DNA of 64,000 nt from Paraflavitalea sp. CAU 1676 (lineage in GTDB: Bacteria > Bacteroidota > Bacteroidia > Chitinophagales > Chitinophagaceae). Of the stretch, positions 31,945 to 41,153 are shown in pieces. The notes beneath the pieces were generated by a model. It did not search any database and was not told where the DNA came from. It saw only the letters and a list, made by a program, of their open reading frames with translations. The translations under genes were made by a program, and so were the position numbers. The first letter of the stretch is position 1, and each line of letters starts with the position of its first letter. Where the stretch lies: the NCBI RefSeq assembly GCF_029223285.1, contig NZ_JARHUJ010000001.1, positions 248,001 through 312,000 on the forward strand, written 5' to 3'.

Positions 31945-33555
31945 TTATTGCTGCACTTTGGGCAATCCATATTTACTGATCAGCTTTAGCAGTACGCCGT
32001 TGGTCCAGCCAAAGCCGTCCTGACCGGCATATTCGCCCCCACCGGCTTCAAGTTTAGTATCGGCGACGTTGTACTTCTCCATCAGTTTACCGGTACGGTT
32101 GAATACATCCACATTAAGTTTAATCCAGCGTTCGCCTATTTCACGGGCAAGCTCACGTTGGCCGCAGCGGTCGAGGCCCCAGATGGTCATCCAGGTAAGG
32201 GGCGCCCAGCCATTGGGAGCATCCCATTGTTCGCCGGTGGCATTGGAGGTGGTTTGTACTCCCCCGTCTTTTAAGAGCTTTTCCCGAATGACGGCGCCAG
32301 AGCGGCGAGCGAGCAGACTCATATAGTCAAGCTTACGGGTAAAGAAGCAAAAGGGATACATGCCGGCGGGCGATACCACATTTGATTGTTTGGCTGTACG
32401 GAAGTTGTAGTCGGTGTAGTAGTTCAGTGATTTGCTCCAGCAATATTTATCGATGGATAGTATGCGTTGATCGGCCTTTTTGCGGTAAACGCCCGCCAGG
32501 CTATCACTGTGCTTAACCAACAAGCCTTTGGCGATGATCATTTCGAGTTTGTATAGCAGGGCGTTTAGGTCGACTGGAATGTAGTTGGTGGTTTGTATGG
32601 TCGTGATGCGTTTGCCATCGGCAAACCAGCGGCTGCTGAAGTCGATGCCACTTTCGGCCGATGCCCGGAGGTGCGTGTATACTTCTGCTTTATTCCGTTT
32701 CGACTTTTCGGCAGTTTCAATGTCTTCACGGTAGCTTTCCTGGCGCGGCGTGGGGCTGTCGTCCCAATAGCGATTCATGACCGACCCATCTTTCATTTTC
32801 ACTACCCGGCGGGCGGCCTGACCTGTGGTGAGTTTGGTGCTTCCTTCCATCCAGAACTGGTATTCCTTTTCCAATTCGGGCAGGAACTGCCCGTAGGTGG
32901 AGTCGCCTTTTATTTCGGCCAGCAACTCTACCATCAGGGCAAAGAAGGGCGGTTGGGAGCGACTGAGGTAATAGGTGCGGTTGCCGTTGGGTATATGTCC
33001 GTATGTAGTGATGAGGTAAGCAAAATTCTTTACCATGTTTTCGATCATGGCATGCTCTCCGGATTCTTTGAGTCCGAGCATGGTGAAGTAGGAGTCCCAA
33101 TAATAAATTTCCCGGAAGCGGCCCCCTGGAACGATATAAGGATAGGGCAGCGGCAAGAGGGATGATCCTTCGCGGGCGGGTCCGGCAGCGGGTGTAGCGC
33201 CAGGTGTAAAATCAGGTTCCCGGCGCAATACACCCCACAGGTTCTTTATGTGCATCACCACATCCTTTTCGCGGGTGATATAGTTGATCTGCGGAGTTTG
33301 CGGCAGCTCGAAGTTTTCCTCTACAAACTTCTTCAGGTCGAACTGGGGACCTTTGCGCATGCCGTAATCGTACATGATGTCTTTGGGAGCGCGTTTGGGA
33401 ATACAGTCTACGAAGGTTTTCCCGTCGGGGAATACTTTATTCATTTGCACCTGGTGAAACAACTCGCCGTAGATCTTATCGGGAGTGGCCGGTAATTGCG
33501 CCGTTGCGAACAGTACATACCCCACCAACGAAATGAGCCATATCGTTTTTTTCAT
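31945..33555 (-). CDS. treA: Secreted trehalase, glycoside hydrolase family 37
   Basis: The protein has 536 residues and a signal peptide (MKKTIWLISLVGYVLFATAQ). Both trehalase signatures are present: PGGRFREIYYWDSYFT (about residues 142-157) and QWDAPNGWAPLTW (about 442-454), plus the GGGEYAGQDGFGWTNGV glycine-rich C-terminal motif. Catalytic Asp and Glu are expected in the central barrel (VNRYWDDSPTPRQESY and EYAGQ regions). It splits trehalose into two glucose molecules in the periplasm. No trehalose transporter gene is adjacent. It lies between the class D enzyme pair and the haloperoxidase/receptor cluster. A GH65 enzyme, another disaccharide-acting family, is encoded about 8 kb away on the same strand. 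Confidence 0.95.
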   Translation of the reverse strand: MKKTIWLISLVGYVLFATAQLPATPDKIYGELFHQVQMNKVFPDGKTFVDCIPKRAPKDIMYDYGMRKGPQFDLKKFVEENFELPQTPQINYITREKDVVMHIKNLWGVLRREPDFTPGATPAAGPAREGSSLLPLPYPYIVPGGRFREIYYWDSYFTMLGLKESGEHAMIENMVKNFAYLITTYGHIPNGNRTYYLSRSQPPFFALMVELLAEIKGDSTYGQFLPELEKEYQFWMEGSTKLTTGQAARRVVKMKDGSVMNRYWDDSPTPRQESYREDIETAEKSKRNKAEVYTHLRASAESGIDFSSRWFADGKRITTIQTTNYIPVDLNALLYKLEMIIAKGLLVKHSDSLAGVYRKKADQRILSIDKYCWSKSLNYYTDYNFRTAKQSNVVSPAGMYPFCFFTRKLDYMSLLARRSGAVIREKLLKDGGVQTTSNATGEQWDAPNGWAPLTWMTIWGLDRCGQRELAREIGERWIKLNVDVFNRTGKLMEKYNVADTKLEAGGGEYAGQDGFGWTNGVLLKLISKYGLPKVQQ

Positions 33556-33602
33556 GCCGAACCGGTTTGGATAGTTCTAAATTAAGCATAATATCTGCCA
33601 CA

Positions 33603-33632
33603 TAAAAATACACCCCCGTAGAAACGGGGGTG
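33603..33632 (-). terminator. Rho-independent terminator at the end of the haloperoxidase/receptor cluster
   Basis: cacccccgt and acgggggtg form a perfect 9-bp GC-rich stem with a 4-base loop. On the minus strand TATTTTTATG follows. It lies 36 bases past the receptor stop and closes the five-gene run. Confidence 0.85.
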
Positions 33633-33668
33633 GTCCATTTATAACTAACTAAGACTAATTGCGATGTT

Positions 33669-35930
33669 TTAGAGCCGGGCGCCGATCGAGCATATGACCG
33701 AACGGCCGTCGGAGGGGTAAAGTCCTCCGGGACCCGGGAAGAAGGGCGGGCGCTCGGTAAAATACTGTTTGTTGAACAGGTTGTTGAACGCCAGTTTTAC
33801 ATTGTAATGCTGCGCAAAGCGCCAGGTGAAGTTCCAATCTACCAGCTGATAACCCGGTACCAGGCCGATGGTGCCGCTGGCATTAGGTGTTACGGTATTC
33901 AGGGCATCTGCATAAGACTTACCGGTTATGCTGTATTGTATGGTAGAGGAAAATCCTTTGTAACCCAGTTGGAGGCCATTGCGGCTAATCCACCCGGGTG
34001 TGGTCTCGATCCAGTTGCCCTTTACGTCCACATTGGCGCCATTAACCGCTACCTGGCCTTTGGTGTAGCCTGCATGGATAAAGGCGGTAGAAGTGAATAA
34101 TGAAAGCTGGATCTGCGAGCGGTAGCCGCTGAGCCAGGCGAGCGGCTGCCATTCTACATAAACTTCTGCACCCTGGCTCAGCGCGTTGCCGATATTGGTG
34201 CGATAGAGATAGGTTTGGTTGTTTTCTACCAGAGCAAGGTTACCGGTACGGTTGCGGTATACCATGTTGAACAGGGATACATCGAAATGGAGGTATTGAT
34301 TAACCCTGCCGCGAACACCGATCTCGGCATTGTTGCCGGTGGCGTCTTTTATGTTGTGATCGATCTTATTGAGGTTGGTAGTTGGGATGATATCGGCAAA
34401 GATCACCGGGCGGTATGCCTGGGCCCAATTAGCAAACAGCGAGATATTGCTGCCGGCCTCATATTGCAAGCCTGCTCCCACCAGGGCAAAGCGGTGCGGA
34501 ATGTTGACAGGTATTTCTCCTGCCGTATAGTTCTTGATGTTGCCGCTCATACGGGTTTCTCCATTCTCGTAACGGACGCCGGCAGTGAACAGCCAGCGCT
34601 TGCCAAGCTGCGTCATATTCTCTGCAAATACCGACACATTCTGTGTTTTGAAATGAAGGTCGCGGCCCCATTGTGGATCGGTGAGGGTAAGATCGTAATC
34701 GGAGCCTGTGGTGCCTTTGCCCAGCTGCATACGGTGCAGGTCGTTGTTGATGTAACGAATGCCTGCAACAACCGTCGAAGGTTTCGCGAACAACGAATAT
34801 TGATGACGGACCCTCAGTTCCTGGGAATAGCTATGGTATTGGTCGATATCCACCTGCCGGGGATTGTATGATCCGAGGTTTGTATTGAAGGTGTCTTTAA
34901 CAGTGCTCAGCGCGATAAATTGAACACTGTTGCGGGAACCGAGGATGGCCGAGCTGATAAAATTGATCGAGGTGTTTTTGTTGATATCATAATCCAACCT
35001 CAGGGATGGTACATGTATCGTGGGGCTGTAATAATTTCTTTTGCGGGTTGCCTGGCGCGGGTTCTCTTTGAACTGAGCGTCGGTGAGGCCGCCATTTACA
35101 TGGTTCTGATAGTCCATGTAATTGTATTCGGTGCGCAATTTCAGTTTGCGGGAGAATGCATAACTGAGGTGTGCGTGACCGGCGAGGTAGTGGTATTCAC
35201 TGCTTTCGCGGTATCCATTCGACCGCCGGTAGTTCATGTAAGCGTAGTACTGCAGCTTTTCGGTTTTTCCGCCTACTGCATTGTAAGTGCTGAGCAGGCC
35301 ATAAGAGCCGGCTGCATTTTGCGTCTCGAAGGAGAATTTACGGCTGCTGTCGGCTTCTTTGGTGATGTAATTGACCATACCGCCAAACTGGGCTCCGTAT
35401 TGCAGGGCTCCGCTGCCACGGACTATTTCAATACGTTCGATCGATTCGGTTGGCGCATTGAAGTGGCTGGCAGGATAGCCATACAGGTCGGAGTTGGTCA
35501 TGACATCGTTGTGACGCACGTTCATTTCCCATGAGCGGTGGGCCGTGAGGCCACGGGTGGCGATATTGACCTGGTTGCCGGTGCCGTCATTTTCATAGAC
35601 AAATACGCCAGGCACTTTTGCAAAGAGCTGACGGGGATTGTTATCGGTGCGGTTAACATCCAGCTTTTCGAGGTTGATGACTTCAGTCTTTTTGGCGCCG
35701 TACATGTAAGTGCCGTGGATGGAGGACATGGTCTGCATCATTCCCTGGCGGAAGGATGCGATGATGGTGATGCTGTCGAGTGTTTTGGATTTCAGGGTAT
35801 CTGTGGGCTGTTGTGCGGATAGGGCTGTAACAGATAAGCAACCTGCCGTTGCCAGCAGGTGCTTATAGGTGTTACAAGAGAAAAATATCTTCAAATTTTT
35901 TCTTTTAGAGAATGGTTGAATGGGTTGCAA
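33669..35930 (-). CDS. TonB-dependent outer-membrane receptor (FecA-like)
   Basis: This receptor of about 750 residues has a signal segment ending in TALSAQQ, a plug domain (about residues 70-200: NPRQLFAKVPGVFVYENDGTG, NIATRGLTAHRSWEMNVRHND, IERIEIVRGSGALQYGAQFGG) and a 22-strand-type barrel ending in a family-like C-terminus. The plug resembles those of FecA-like receptors for iron complexes. It lacks an N-terminal carboxypeptidase-like domain, so it is not SusC-like. The frame opens at TTG 35930, three bases after the upstream stop. A second TTG at 35894 would give a tidier signal peptide (MKIFFSCNTYK-type). No ATG precedes the plug, so either way the start is non-ATG. It is last in the haloperoxidase cluster. 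Confidence 0.92.
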   Translation of the reverse strand: MQPIQPFSKRKNLKIFFSCNTYKHLLATAGCLSVTALSAQQPTDTLKSKTLDSITIIASFRQGMMQTMSSIHGTYMYGAKKTEVINLEKLDVNRTDNNPRQLFAKVPGVFVYENDGTGNQVNIATRGLTAHRSWEMNVRHNDVMTNSDLYGYPASHFNAPTESIERIEIVRGSGALQYGAQFGGMVNYITKEADSSRKFSFETQNAAGSYGLLSTYNAVGGKTEKLQYYAYMNYRRSNGYRESSEYHYLAGHAHLSYAFSRKLKLRTEYNYMDYQNHVNGGLTDAQFKENPRQATRKRNYYSPTIHVPSLRLDYDINKNTSINFISSAILGSRNSVQFIALSTVKDTFNTNLGSYNPRQVDIDQYHSYSQELRVRHQYSLFAKPSTVVAGIRYINNDLHRMQLGKGTTGSDYDLTLTDPQWGRDLHFKTQNVSVFAENMTQLGKRWLFTAGVRYENGETRMSGNIKNYTAGEIPVNIPHRFALVGAGLQYEAGSNISLFANWAQAYRPVIFADIIPTTNLNKIDHNIKDATGNNAEIGVRGRVNQYLHFDVSLFNMVYRNRTGNLALVENNQTYLYRTNIGNALSQGAEVYVEWQPLAWLSGYRSQIQLSLFTSTAFIHAGYTKGQVAVNGANVDVKGNWIETTPGWISRNGLQLGYKGFSSTIQYSITGKSYADALNTVTPNASGTIGLVPGYQLVDWNFTWRFAQHYNVKLAFNNLFNKQYFTERPPFFPGPGGLYPSDGRSVICSIGARL

Positions 35931-35933
35931 CGA

Positions 35934-37487
35934 TCAATTGCCGGCTCCATCGGTTTTGGCGCGATCTACTGCATAACCACCTATCTTATTACCAACTTCG
36001 AGACCCACTTCACAATCGGCGCGATAGTGTATTCCTCCATACATACGCGATAGGGATGCTTCTTTGGCCATATCGCTGTAAGCGGTTGCCCTTTCCGGAT
36101 TGAGATGAGCGAGGATGGTGGCGGCAGCTCCGCTAAAGGTGGAGTGGCCGGAGATATAGGCCGGGAAATTGGGTATGCCGGTGAGTGTTTTGATACGGGG
36201 ATCGAGCTGGGTGGGGCGGGGATTGAAATAGTAGTATTTGGTATCCCAGCACACAATCGCTGCGTCCATCAATGACATGTTAAGCAAAGCCATATTCCTT
36301 GCCCAGCGCAGTTCGCTGTAATTCTTTTTGATGAAGTCTTCTGCGGCTATGGCATCCCAGTGGCCCGGTGGGGTGTAAGTTCCCACGCCATCGGCCCAGA
36401 AATGTACGATCGCCAGGCGTTCGCGGGTAGGATTGTTTACGTAGTCGTAGATCTCGTTGGTTTCCTGCTTCATCTTCTCGCTTCCGGTCAATGGTGGCGG
36501 ACCGGGACGCAGGGATACTGCGGTGAGTGAGTCGAACAGGAATGTTTTTACTTTTCCAAATACGGGCAGCATGGGCGGGCGCTTAGGAACTTCGAGACTA
36601 TACCAGGGTTTTTCGCCTTTGGCCATGCAATCCGTTTCAAGCTGTGTCCACAATGCCTGATTACCACCGGCTACGCCGGCCCTGTCACCCCGGGCACGGG
36701 TTACGAATTTTTGCGCCACTGCTTTGCCGAGGGCTTCGCCTGCTTCGATATCGCTGCGTACGTTGGCACCTGAAATGATACGCGCACGTTTGTGCTCTTC
36801 GGCCTTTCGCTGTATATAATCCTGATCACCGGGGAACAGCAGTTTCATCAGTTCTACTGCCGCGCCTACCACCACTGCATCTTCAGAAGGATACGAGGGT
36901 AGATCAGTTTGGGGCACCAGTACCTGCAGGGTATTGTCTACTTTGTAAGGAGCGGGCCTGTTGTATTGTTTTTTATAGTGCCAGGCAGCTACCAGGGCAT
37001 CGTATTGAGCGGCTGCTATGTATGCGTAAGCCCGGGCTGCGAAAGGCGGGTTGGCAAACGGGAACTGCGGATAGGCCAATGGGTTGTTGGCGTTGGGCAC
37101 CGGGTAGGTTCCATCGGGGTTTTGATAAGGAGGCAGGTTGTGTTTTGCTACCAACTCGCGCAGCAACTCATTCCAGCGAAGGATGGCGCCGGCGCTCCAG
37201 TATTTAACGATGGCTTTTTCATCGCTGGTAAGATCTGCCTGCCAGGTCTTGATCTCGTTGATCTGGGCGATATAATCGGGCGAATTGGTGGCAATGGGAG
37301 CAGCTACTGCAAACTCGTTGGCAGCGGTCAGTAATACTGGCTTCCACGTACCTCCGTCTATATCAGTTTTAGTGGGTTGCAAGGCAGGGATGTCGTCGGT
37401 CCTTCCCTTTACATCTTTGGAGCAGGCCAGCGGTATGGTCACTGCTGCTGCCACGACTGCTGTGCAAAGTATGATGAGCTTTTTCAT
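35934..37487 (-). CDS. Vanadium-dependent haloperoxidase/PAP2-type lipoprotein, copy 1
   Basis: The 517-residue lipoprotein has a signal ending IPLAC with lipidated Cys22. The C-terminal half has all three vanadate/phosphate-site motifs of the family: Lys417...Arg-Pro in KYYYFNPRP, SGH in FPAYISGHSTFSGAAA (about 447-449) and SRMYGGIHYRAD (about 479-490). It belongs to the VHPO/PAP2 superfamily, whose members oxidise halides with H2O2 or act as acid phosphatases. The sequence alone does not separate these. It sits one base after a barrel gene and three bases before the TonB receptor gene, so it is tightly coexpressed with outer-membrane proteins. Confidence 0.88.
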   Translation of the reverse strand: MKKLIILCTAVVAAAVTIPLACSKDVKGRTDDIPALQPTKTDIDGGTWKPVLLTAANEFAVAAPIATNSPDYIAQINEIKTWQADLTSDEKAIVKYWSAGAILRWNELLRELVAKHNLPPYQNPDGTYPVPNANNPLAYPQFPFANPPFAARAYAYIAAAQYDALVAAWHYKKQYNRPAPYKVDNTLQVLVPQTDLPSYPSEDAVVVGAAVELMKLLFPGDQDYIQRKAEEHKRARIISGANVRSDIEAGEALGKAVAQKFVTRARGDRAGVAGGNQALWTQLETDCMAKGEKPWYSLEVPKRPPMLPVFGKVKTFLFDSLTAVSLRPGPPPLTGSEKMKQETNEIYDYVNNPTRERLAIVHFWADGVGTYTPPGHWDAIAAEDFIKKNYSELRWARNMALLNMSLMDAAIVCWDTKYYYFNPRPTQLDPRIKTLTGIPNFPAYISGHSTFSGAAATILAHLNPERATAYSDMAKEASLSRMYGGIHYRADCEVGLEVGNKIGGYAVDRAKTDGAGN

Positions 37488-37488
37488 G

Positions 37489-38448
37489 TTAGTTCTGTTT
37501 TGAATTGGAAGGTTTAGATGCTTTCTTGCCGGTGAAATTGAGGATGTAAAAGATGCCTCCGTACACGGTGGTGGCCTGTCCTACGTTTCTGCCGGCTACT
37601 ACATAGTTGCCGCCGCCTGTAAGTGAGAATCCGGCGATGGCTGGTACCTCATATTTCAGGTTCACCCCTACCCGCGTGGCATTCATTTCATTGCTGGGGA
37701 AGGGCATGTTGTTGCGGGTGATGTCGAAGCCGCCGAGGGTTGTCCAATTGTCAACCACTGCCTCTGCCACCCAGTCGCCATGGCGGTAGCCGGTGCGAAA
37801 GTTGAAGCTGGCTGCATCGGGCATGTCTACTTCGTTGGTGAGGTGCATTTCGGTGGTATAATAGGCCGTGCGGTCGATCTTGATATTACTGCGTTGTATG
37901 TAGGTGGCAGAGGCCGTTACATAAAACCAGCCCAATTGATAGTCGGCCATGGCGCGCAGGGAGAGGTTCCTGCTGCGGAGGCCGATCGAAAGTGGCAGGA
38001 AGTCGGCTGCATAGTTGGTAAGGGGGAATGAGTAGCCGCCAATTGCATAGGCCGAGAACTCGCCCTTGCCGATCGTTTTTTCAATAGGCATCCATTTTAC
38101 CCAAAGGTTGAGGTCCTGCACGCCTTCCATGCCATGGAGGGTGCCGGCTGATGCTTTCGTTGCCACATAAGGGGCGCCGAAGAGCACATTCAACTTATCC
38201 GTGATGCCGTAGTTGCCCATGATGCTGAACATCTGGGTGGTTACCCGGCCAAGGTTCTCATTGTTACGCTTGTTGGTCCCTTCCCAGTATTCGGTCCAGC
38301 TGCTGTGGCTGTACATGGGACCGATACATAAATTCTTTTTCTCCATCATAATGCCATCGATCTCGGTTTGTGCCGATGCTTTTGACTGGGCCAGTGTGAG
38401 GCAGCCCAATGCAATGGCGATGTGTTTACAGTAGTTAAGGCAGTTCAT
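37489..38448 (-). CDS. Predicted outer-membrane beta-barrel protein
   Basis: The 319-residue protein has a signal segment (MNCLNYCKHIAIALGCLTLAQSKASAQ). The mature part is built of alternating aromatic/hydrophobic strands and turns, for example NYGITDKLNVLFGAPYVATK, FSAYAIGGYSFPLTNY, YQLGWFYVTASATYIQRS, AGFSLTGGGNYVVAG, and a closing TTVYGGIFYILNF. A porin-like or transporter barrel of about 12-14 strands is the likely fold. No named family is certain. Its stop is one base from the next start (haloperoxidase 1), and it follows a second barrel gene by 31 bases, so it is part of the five-gene cluster. Confidence 0.75.
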   Translation of the reverse strand: MNCLNYCKHIAIALGCLTLAQSKASAQTEIDGIMMEKKNLCIGPMYSHSSWTEYWEGTNKRNNENLGRVTTQMFSIMGNYGITDKLNVLFGAPYVATKASAGTLHGMEGVQDLNLWVKWMPIEKTIGKGEFSAYAIGGYSFPLTNYAADFLPLSIGLRSRNLSLRAMADYQLGWFYVTASATYIQRSNIKIDRTAYYTTEMHLTNEVDMPDAASFNFRTGYRHGDWVAEAVVDNWTTLGGFDITRNNMPFPSNEMNATRVGVNLKYEVPAIAGFSLTGGGNYVVAGRNVGQATTVYGGIFYILNFTGKKASKPSNSKQN

Positions 38449-38479
38449 ATATTTATTTAAGCAGTTGAGTTATGATCTG

Positions 38480-39571
38480 TTACAACCTGAATGAGCAACC
38501 AAGATTAATGGAATAATCAGCAAAGGCAGCATCGCCTTGTGCGTATACTCCGGTGATCTTTGTTCTTTGTTTATCGGCATAGCTTTGGGTGCGGTCGCGT
38601 TTAAGAGCTACCGGTACGGTGGCAAATGCGCTGAACTTTTTGAAATTGTAAGAGAGGCCGGGCTCAGCAGATATTACATAGCCCGGGCGCCTGAAGCCGC
38701 TGCTGCCGCCGATGAGGTCTTCGGAGGGCACACATTCCATGCGCATACCGGCTGATGCGGAGAACCTGCTGACGGTGAAGTTGGCGCCGGCGCGTACCAT
38801 GTACTGATCGGGCACGCTCATTACGCTGCTGCCGTAGGCGATCGCGGTTGCTGATACAGGACTCCCGCGTCCGGTGGATACCCCATTCTGCTCGCGGGGA
38901 TTGAATAGGTAGAAGAAGCTACCGTATACGCTTATGACCTTAGAGAAATTATAGTAGGCATTGATCTCCGTTGTTAAACCTGTGCCGCCATCGCCCAGCT
39001 GGATAGATTGATCGAGTGGTCCTAATATTTTGGTCGTATCGTTCTTGACAAAGAAGTCCTCGTATTTGTAATCGCCGGTGGGTAGCTTAATACCGAGACC
39101 AACCTGTACGTTGGCATTGGGTGACTTGGCGGGGTCGAACAACCAATAGTACCCTGTGAAGCGGATATCGCCAAGGCCAAAGGAGCGTGTTTTGTGGCGC
39201 GCGTTCTTGGCGCTATTACCACCATGTTCATACAGGGAGGAGCGAACGTTGGAGATAATGGGCAGGTTCATGGCGAGCGACCAGCGCCTGTTGAAGTGGC
39301 GCACTACTGCCAGGTCGAGGTTACTGGACCAGTTGATCACTTCGGTATTTTTCTCCAGGCGCTCCTTTTGTTCTTCGGTGCCTACGAAATGGCGGAACGA
39401 TCTGAAGTAGCGGTAAGTGGTGTTGATCTGCCAGCCTTGCAAGCCATCGGTCGTAGCATCGGGCTTGGTACATACGGTACCGGTGCTGCGGATGGCTACG
39501 CAGCCTTGCGCATGGAGTTGGTTTGCAGAAAGCAGCAGTGGAACAGTTAATACAGCAAGAATCTTTTTCAT
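38480..39571 (-). CDS. Predicted outer-membrane beta-barrel protein with transporter-like architecture
   Basis: The 363-residue protein has a clean signal peptide (MKKILAVLTVPLLLSANQLHAQ) and barrel-type strands throughout: GWQINTTYRYFRSFRHF, WSSNLDLAVVRHFNRRWSLAMNLP, FGLGDIRFTGYYWLFD, VQVGLGIKLPTGDYKYED, GLTTEINAYYNFSKVISVYGSFFYLF and a final aromatic-ended strand DYSINLGCSFRL. The 'KLPTGD' after a GLGI strand is frequent in MetA/phenol-degradation-type outer-membrane porins. Its partner and cargo are unknown. It lies 24 bases after haloperoxidase 2 and 31 bases before the second barrel gene. Four cysteines in the mature part are unusual for a porin. Confidence 0.75.
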   Translation of the reverse strand: MKKILAVLTVPLLLSANQLHAQGCVAIRSTGTVCTKPDATTDGLQGWQINTTYRYFRSFRHFVGTEEQKERLEKNTEVINWSSNLDLAVVRHFNRRWSLAMNLPIISNVRSSLYEHGGNSAKNARHKTRSFGLGDIRFTGYYWLFDPAKSPNANVQVGLGIKLPTGDYKYEDFFVKNDTTKILGPLDQSIQLGDGGTGLTTEINAYYNFSKVISVYGSFFYLFNPREQNGVSTGRGSPVSATAIAYGSSVMSVPDQYMVRAGANFTVSRFSASAGMRMECVPSEDLIGGSSGFRRPGYVISAEPGLSYNFKKFSAFATVPVALKRDRTQSYADKQRTKITGVYAQGDAAFADYSINLGCSFRL

Positions 39572-39595
39572 ACAAAGCAGTTAAGTAGTGGTTAG

Positions 39596-40939
39596 TTATT
39601 CAGCAGCCAGTTTTTCGGCATGTTTACTAGTTTGCAGTTTGGTCATTACATGATTGCCGAGGCGCAGCCCCTGGTCTTTGGCCACAGCAATTGATTGTCG
39701 ATAATGTATGCCTCCATAGAAGCGACTGATGCCTGCTTCATCGGCTGCCTGCCGCAAGGAGGTAAAGTTGCGGTCGGGCCATCCCCACGCACGCTCGGTT
39801 GAGTCGCGGAAGGATACATTGGTTCCGTAAAGATGCTCAAGTACGGTAGCGGCTGCGCTGGATATTTCAGAGTGGCCGCTGGTATATTCGGGAAAGGGCG
39901 GTGTTTGCAGGAATGGTTTCCAGGATGCGTCTATGTATTGATTGATCACCGATTCGGGCCTTATCAAGGCCCAGGTATATTTAGCGTCCCAGCAGGATAT
40001 GAATGCATCCATAAGCGCAAAAGATACCAGGGTATATGTTTGTATCGTCTTTGAGAAATCGACTTGTTTGTCTTTGCAAACGATGCCGATGATCCCCATC
40101 CAGTGGCCTCCGGGCGTCATGGCCTTGGTGGCAAACATGGCATGGCCCACTACGTTCACTTTAAATCCGTTGCAATCCCAGAAACTGGCGATGGCTTTTT
40201 GTTCGTCGCTCAGGTTGTTGACGGTGTCGTAGACCTGCTTTGCCCAGCCATAGAATTCGCTGGTGCTGTCTTTGCTGAAAGCTGCAGGCGGAGGCGGTGC
40301 AAACTGGCTGGCGCTGTCCATTACGATAGACCGGATGGTGCGCCAATGCGGTTCTACTGCCTGGATATAGGCAGGTGGTGTGGGTATCCATTTTCCTTCT
40401 TCTTCTGGTACAGTGTATTTAGCCGCTGAGCGTGTTTGTGCGTAATTGTCTTTTTTACTCCAGGCCAATACGGCTTTGGCCACGTTGAGTCCATAGGCTT
40501 TGGAATGAGATTCCATCGAGTCGGGCATGCCGTGGTCGAGGGCTGTTTCTTTCAATGCGTTGACGATGCTATCCATGGTGGCATTTGAGAAGGTAAGCGT
40601 TTTACCTACTTCGAGCATGGCGACCATGGAGGCATAGGGATAATCGATCTGCTTGCCTGCTTGGGGTTTGGGCATATTGACCAGGCCTTTCAACTGTCCA
40701 TCGAGTGAAGTGTAGTTGCTGTCACCTTTGGCCATTACCTCATAGGCCGCCAGGTGCGAATAGGCGTATACCCTGCTGGCTACCGGCGGCGTAAAGATGT
40801 TGAAGGTCATGATCTCGGTAAGCTGACCGGTTAGCCGGCTGTACAGGTTGGGATCATGGATCACTTTTTGGTAATCGTTTGCACGGTTACAGGAGGCGGC
40901 TATTGCCAGGACAAGCAGGGCTGGAATTAATTTGCGCAT
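39596..40939 (-). CDS. Vanadium-dependent haloperoxidase/PAP2-type lipoprotein, copy 2
   Basis: The 447-residue lipoprotein has a signal ending LAIAASC. The three active-site motifs are present: KYTWALIRP, FPEYTSGHSEISSAAA (SGH about 354-356) and SRFYGGIHYR, where the catalytic His is intact but the final Asp seen in copy 1 is Ser here. It starts the five-gene cluster with barrel, barrel, haloperoxidase 1 and the TonB receptor. It is only distantly similar to copy 1 outside the motifs, so the two are old paralogues rather than a recent duplication, which suggests distinct roles. Substrate (halide or phosphate ester) is not deducible. Confidence 0.87.
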   Translation of the reverse strand: MRKLIPALLVLAIAASCNRANDYQKVIHDPNLYSRLTGQLTEIMTFNIFTPPVASRVYAYSHLAAYEVMAKGDSNYTSLDGQLKGLVNMPKPQAGKQIDYPYASMVAMLEVGKTLTFSNATMDSIVNALKETALDHGMPDSMESHSKAYGLNVAKAVLAWSKKDNYAQTRSAAKYTVPEEEGKWIPTPPAYIQAVEPHWRTIRSIVMDSASQFAPPPPAAFSKDSTSEFYGWAKQVYDTVNNLSDEQKAIASFWDCNGFKVNVVGHAMFATKAMTPGGHWMGIIGIVCKDKQVDFSKTIQTYTLVSFALMDAFISCWDAKYTWALIRPESVINQYIDASWKPFLQTPPFPEYTSGHSEISSAAATVLEHLYGTNVSFRDSTERAWGWPDRNFTSLRQAADEAGISRFYGGIHYRQSIAVAKDQGLRLGNHVMTKLQTSKHAEKLAAE

Positions 40940-41153
40940 GAAAGAAACAGATATTTGTGATGGTCTTGTTCCTGAAACATTCAGGAAAAGGGATGTGTAC
41001 GCGTGATACAGTCGTTGATAGAATAGAAAGGCTGTCAGGTACTTTTATACTTTGCCGGAATGTAGGTGTGTATACAGTTTGTCGCTGATAAGTACTATGC
41101 GTGTATGGAGCCGCAGCCGATTGGGCACACCGATTCCAGGAAAAGGCGAGACC

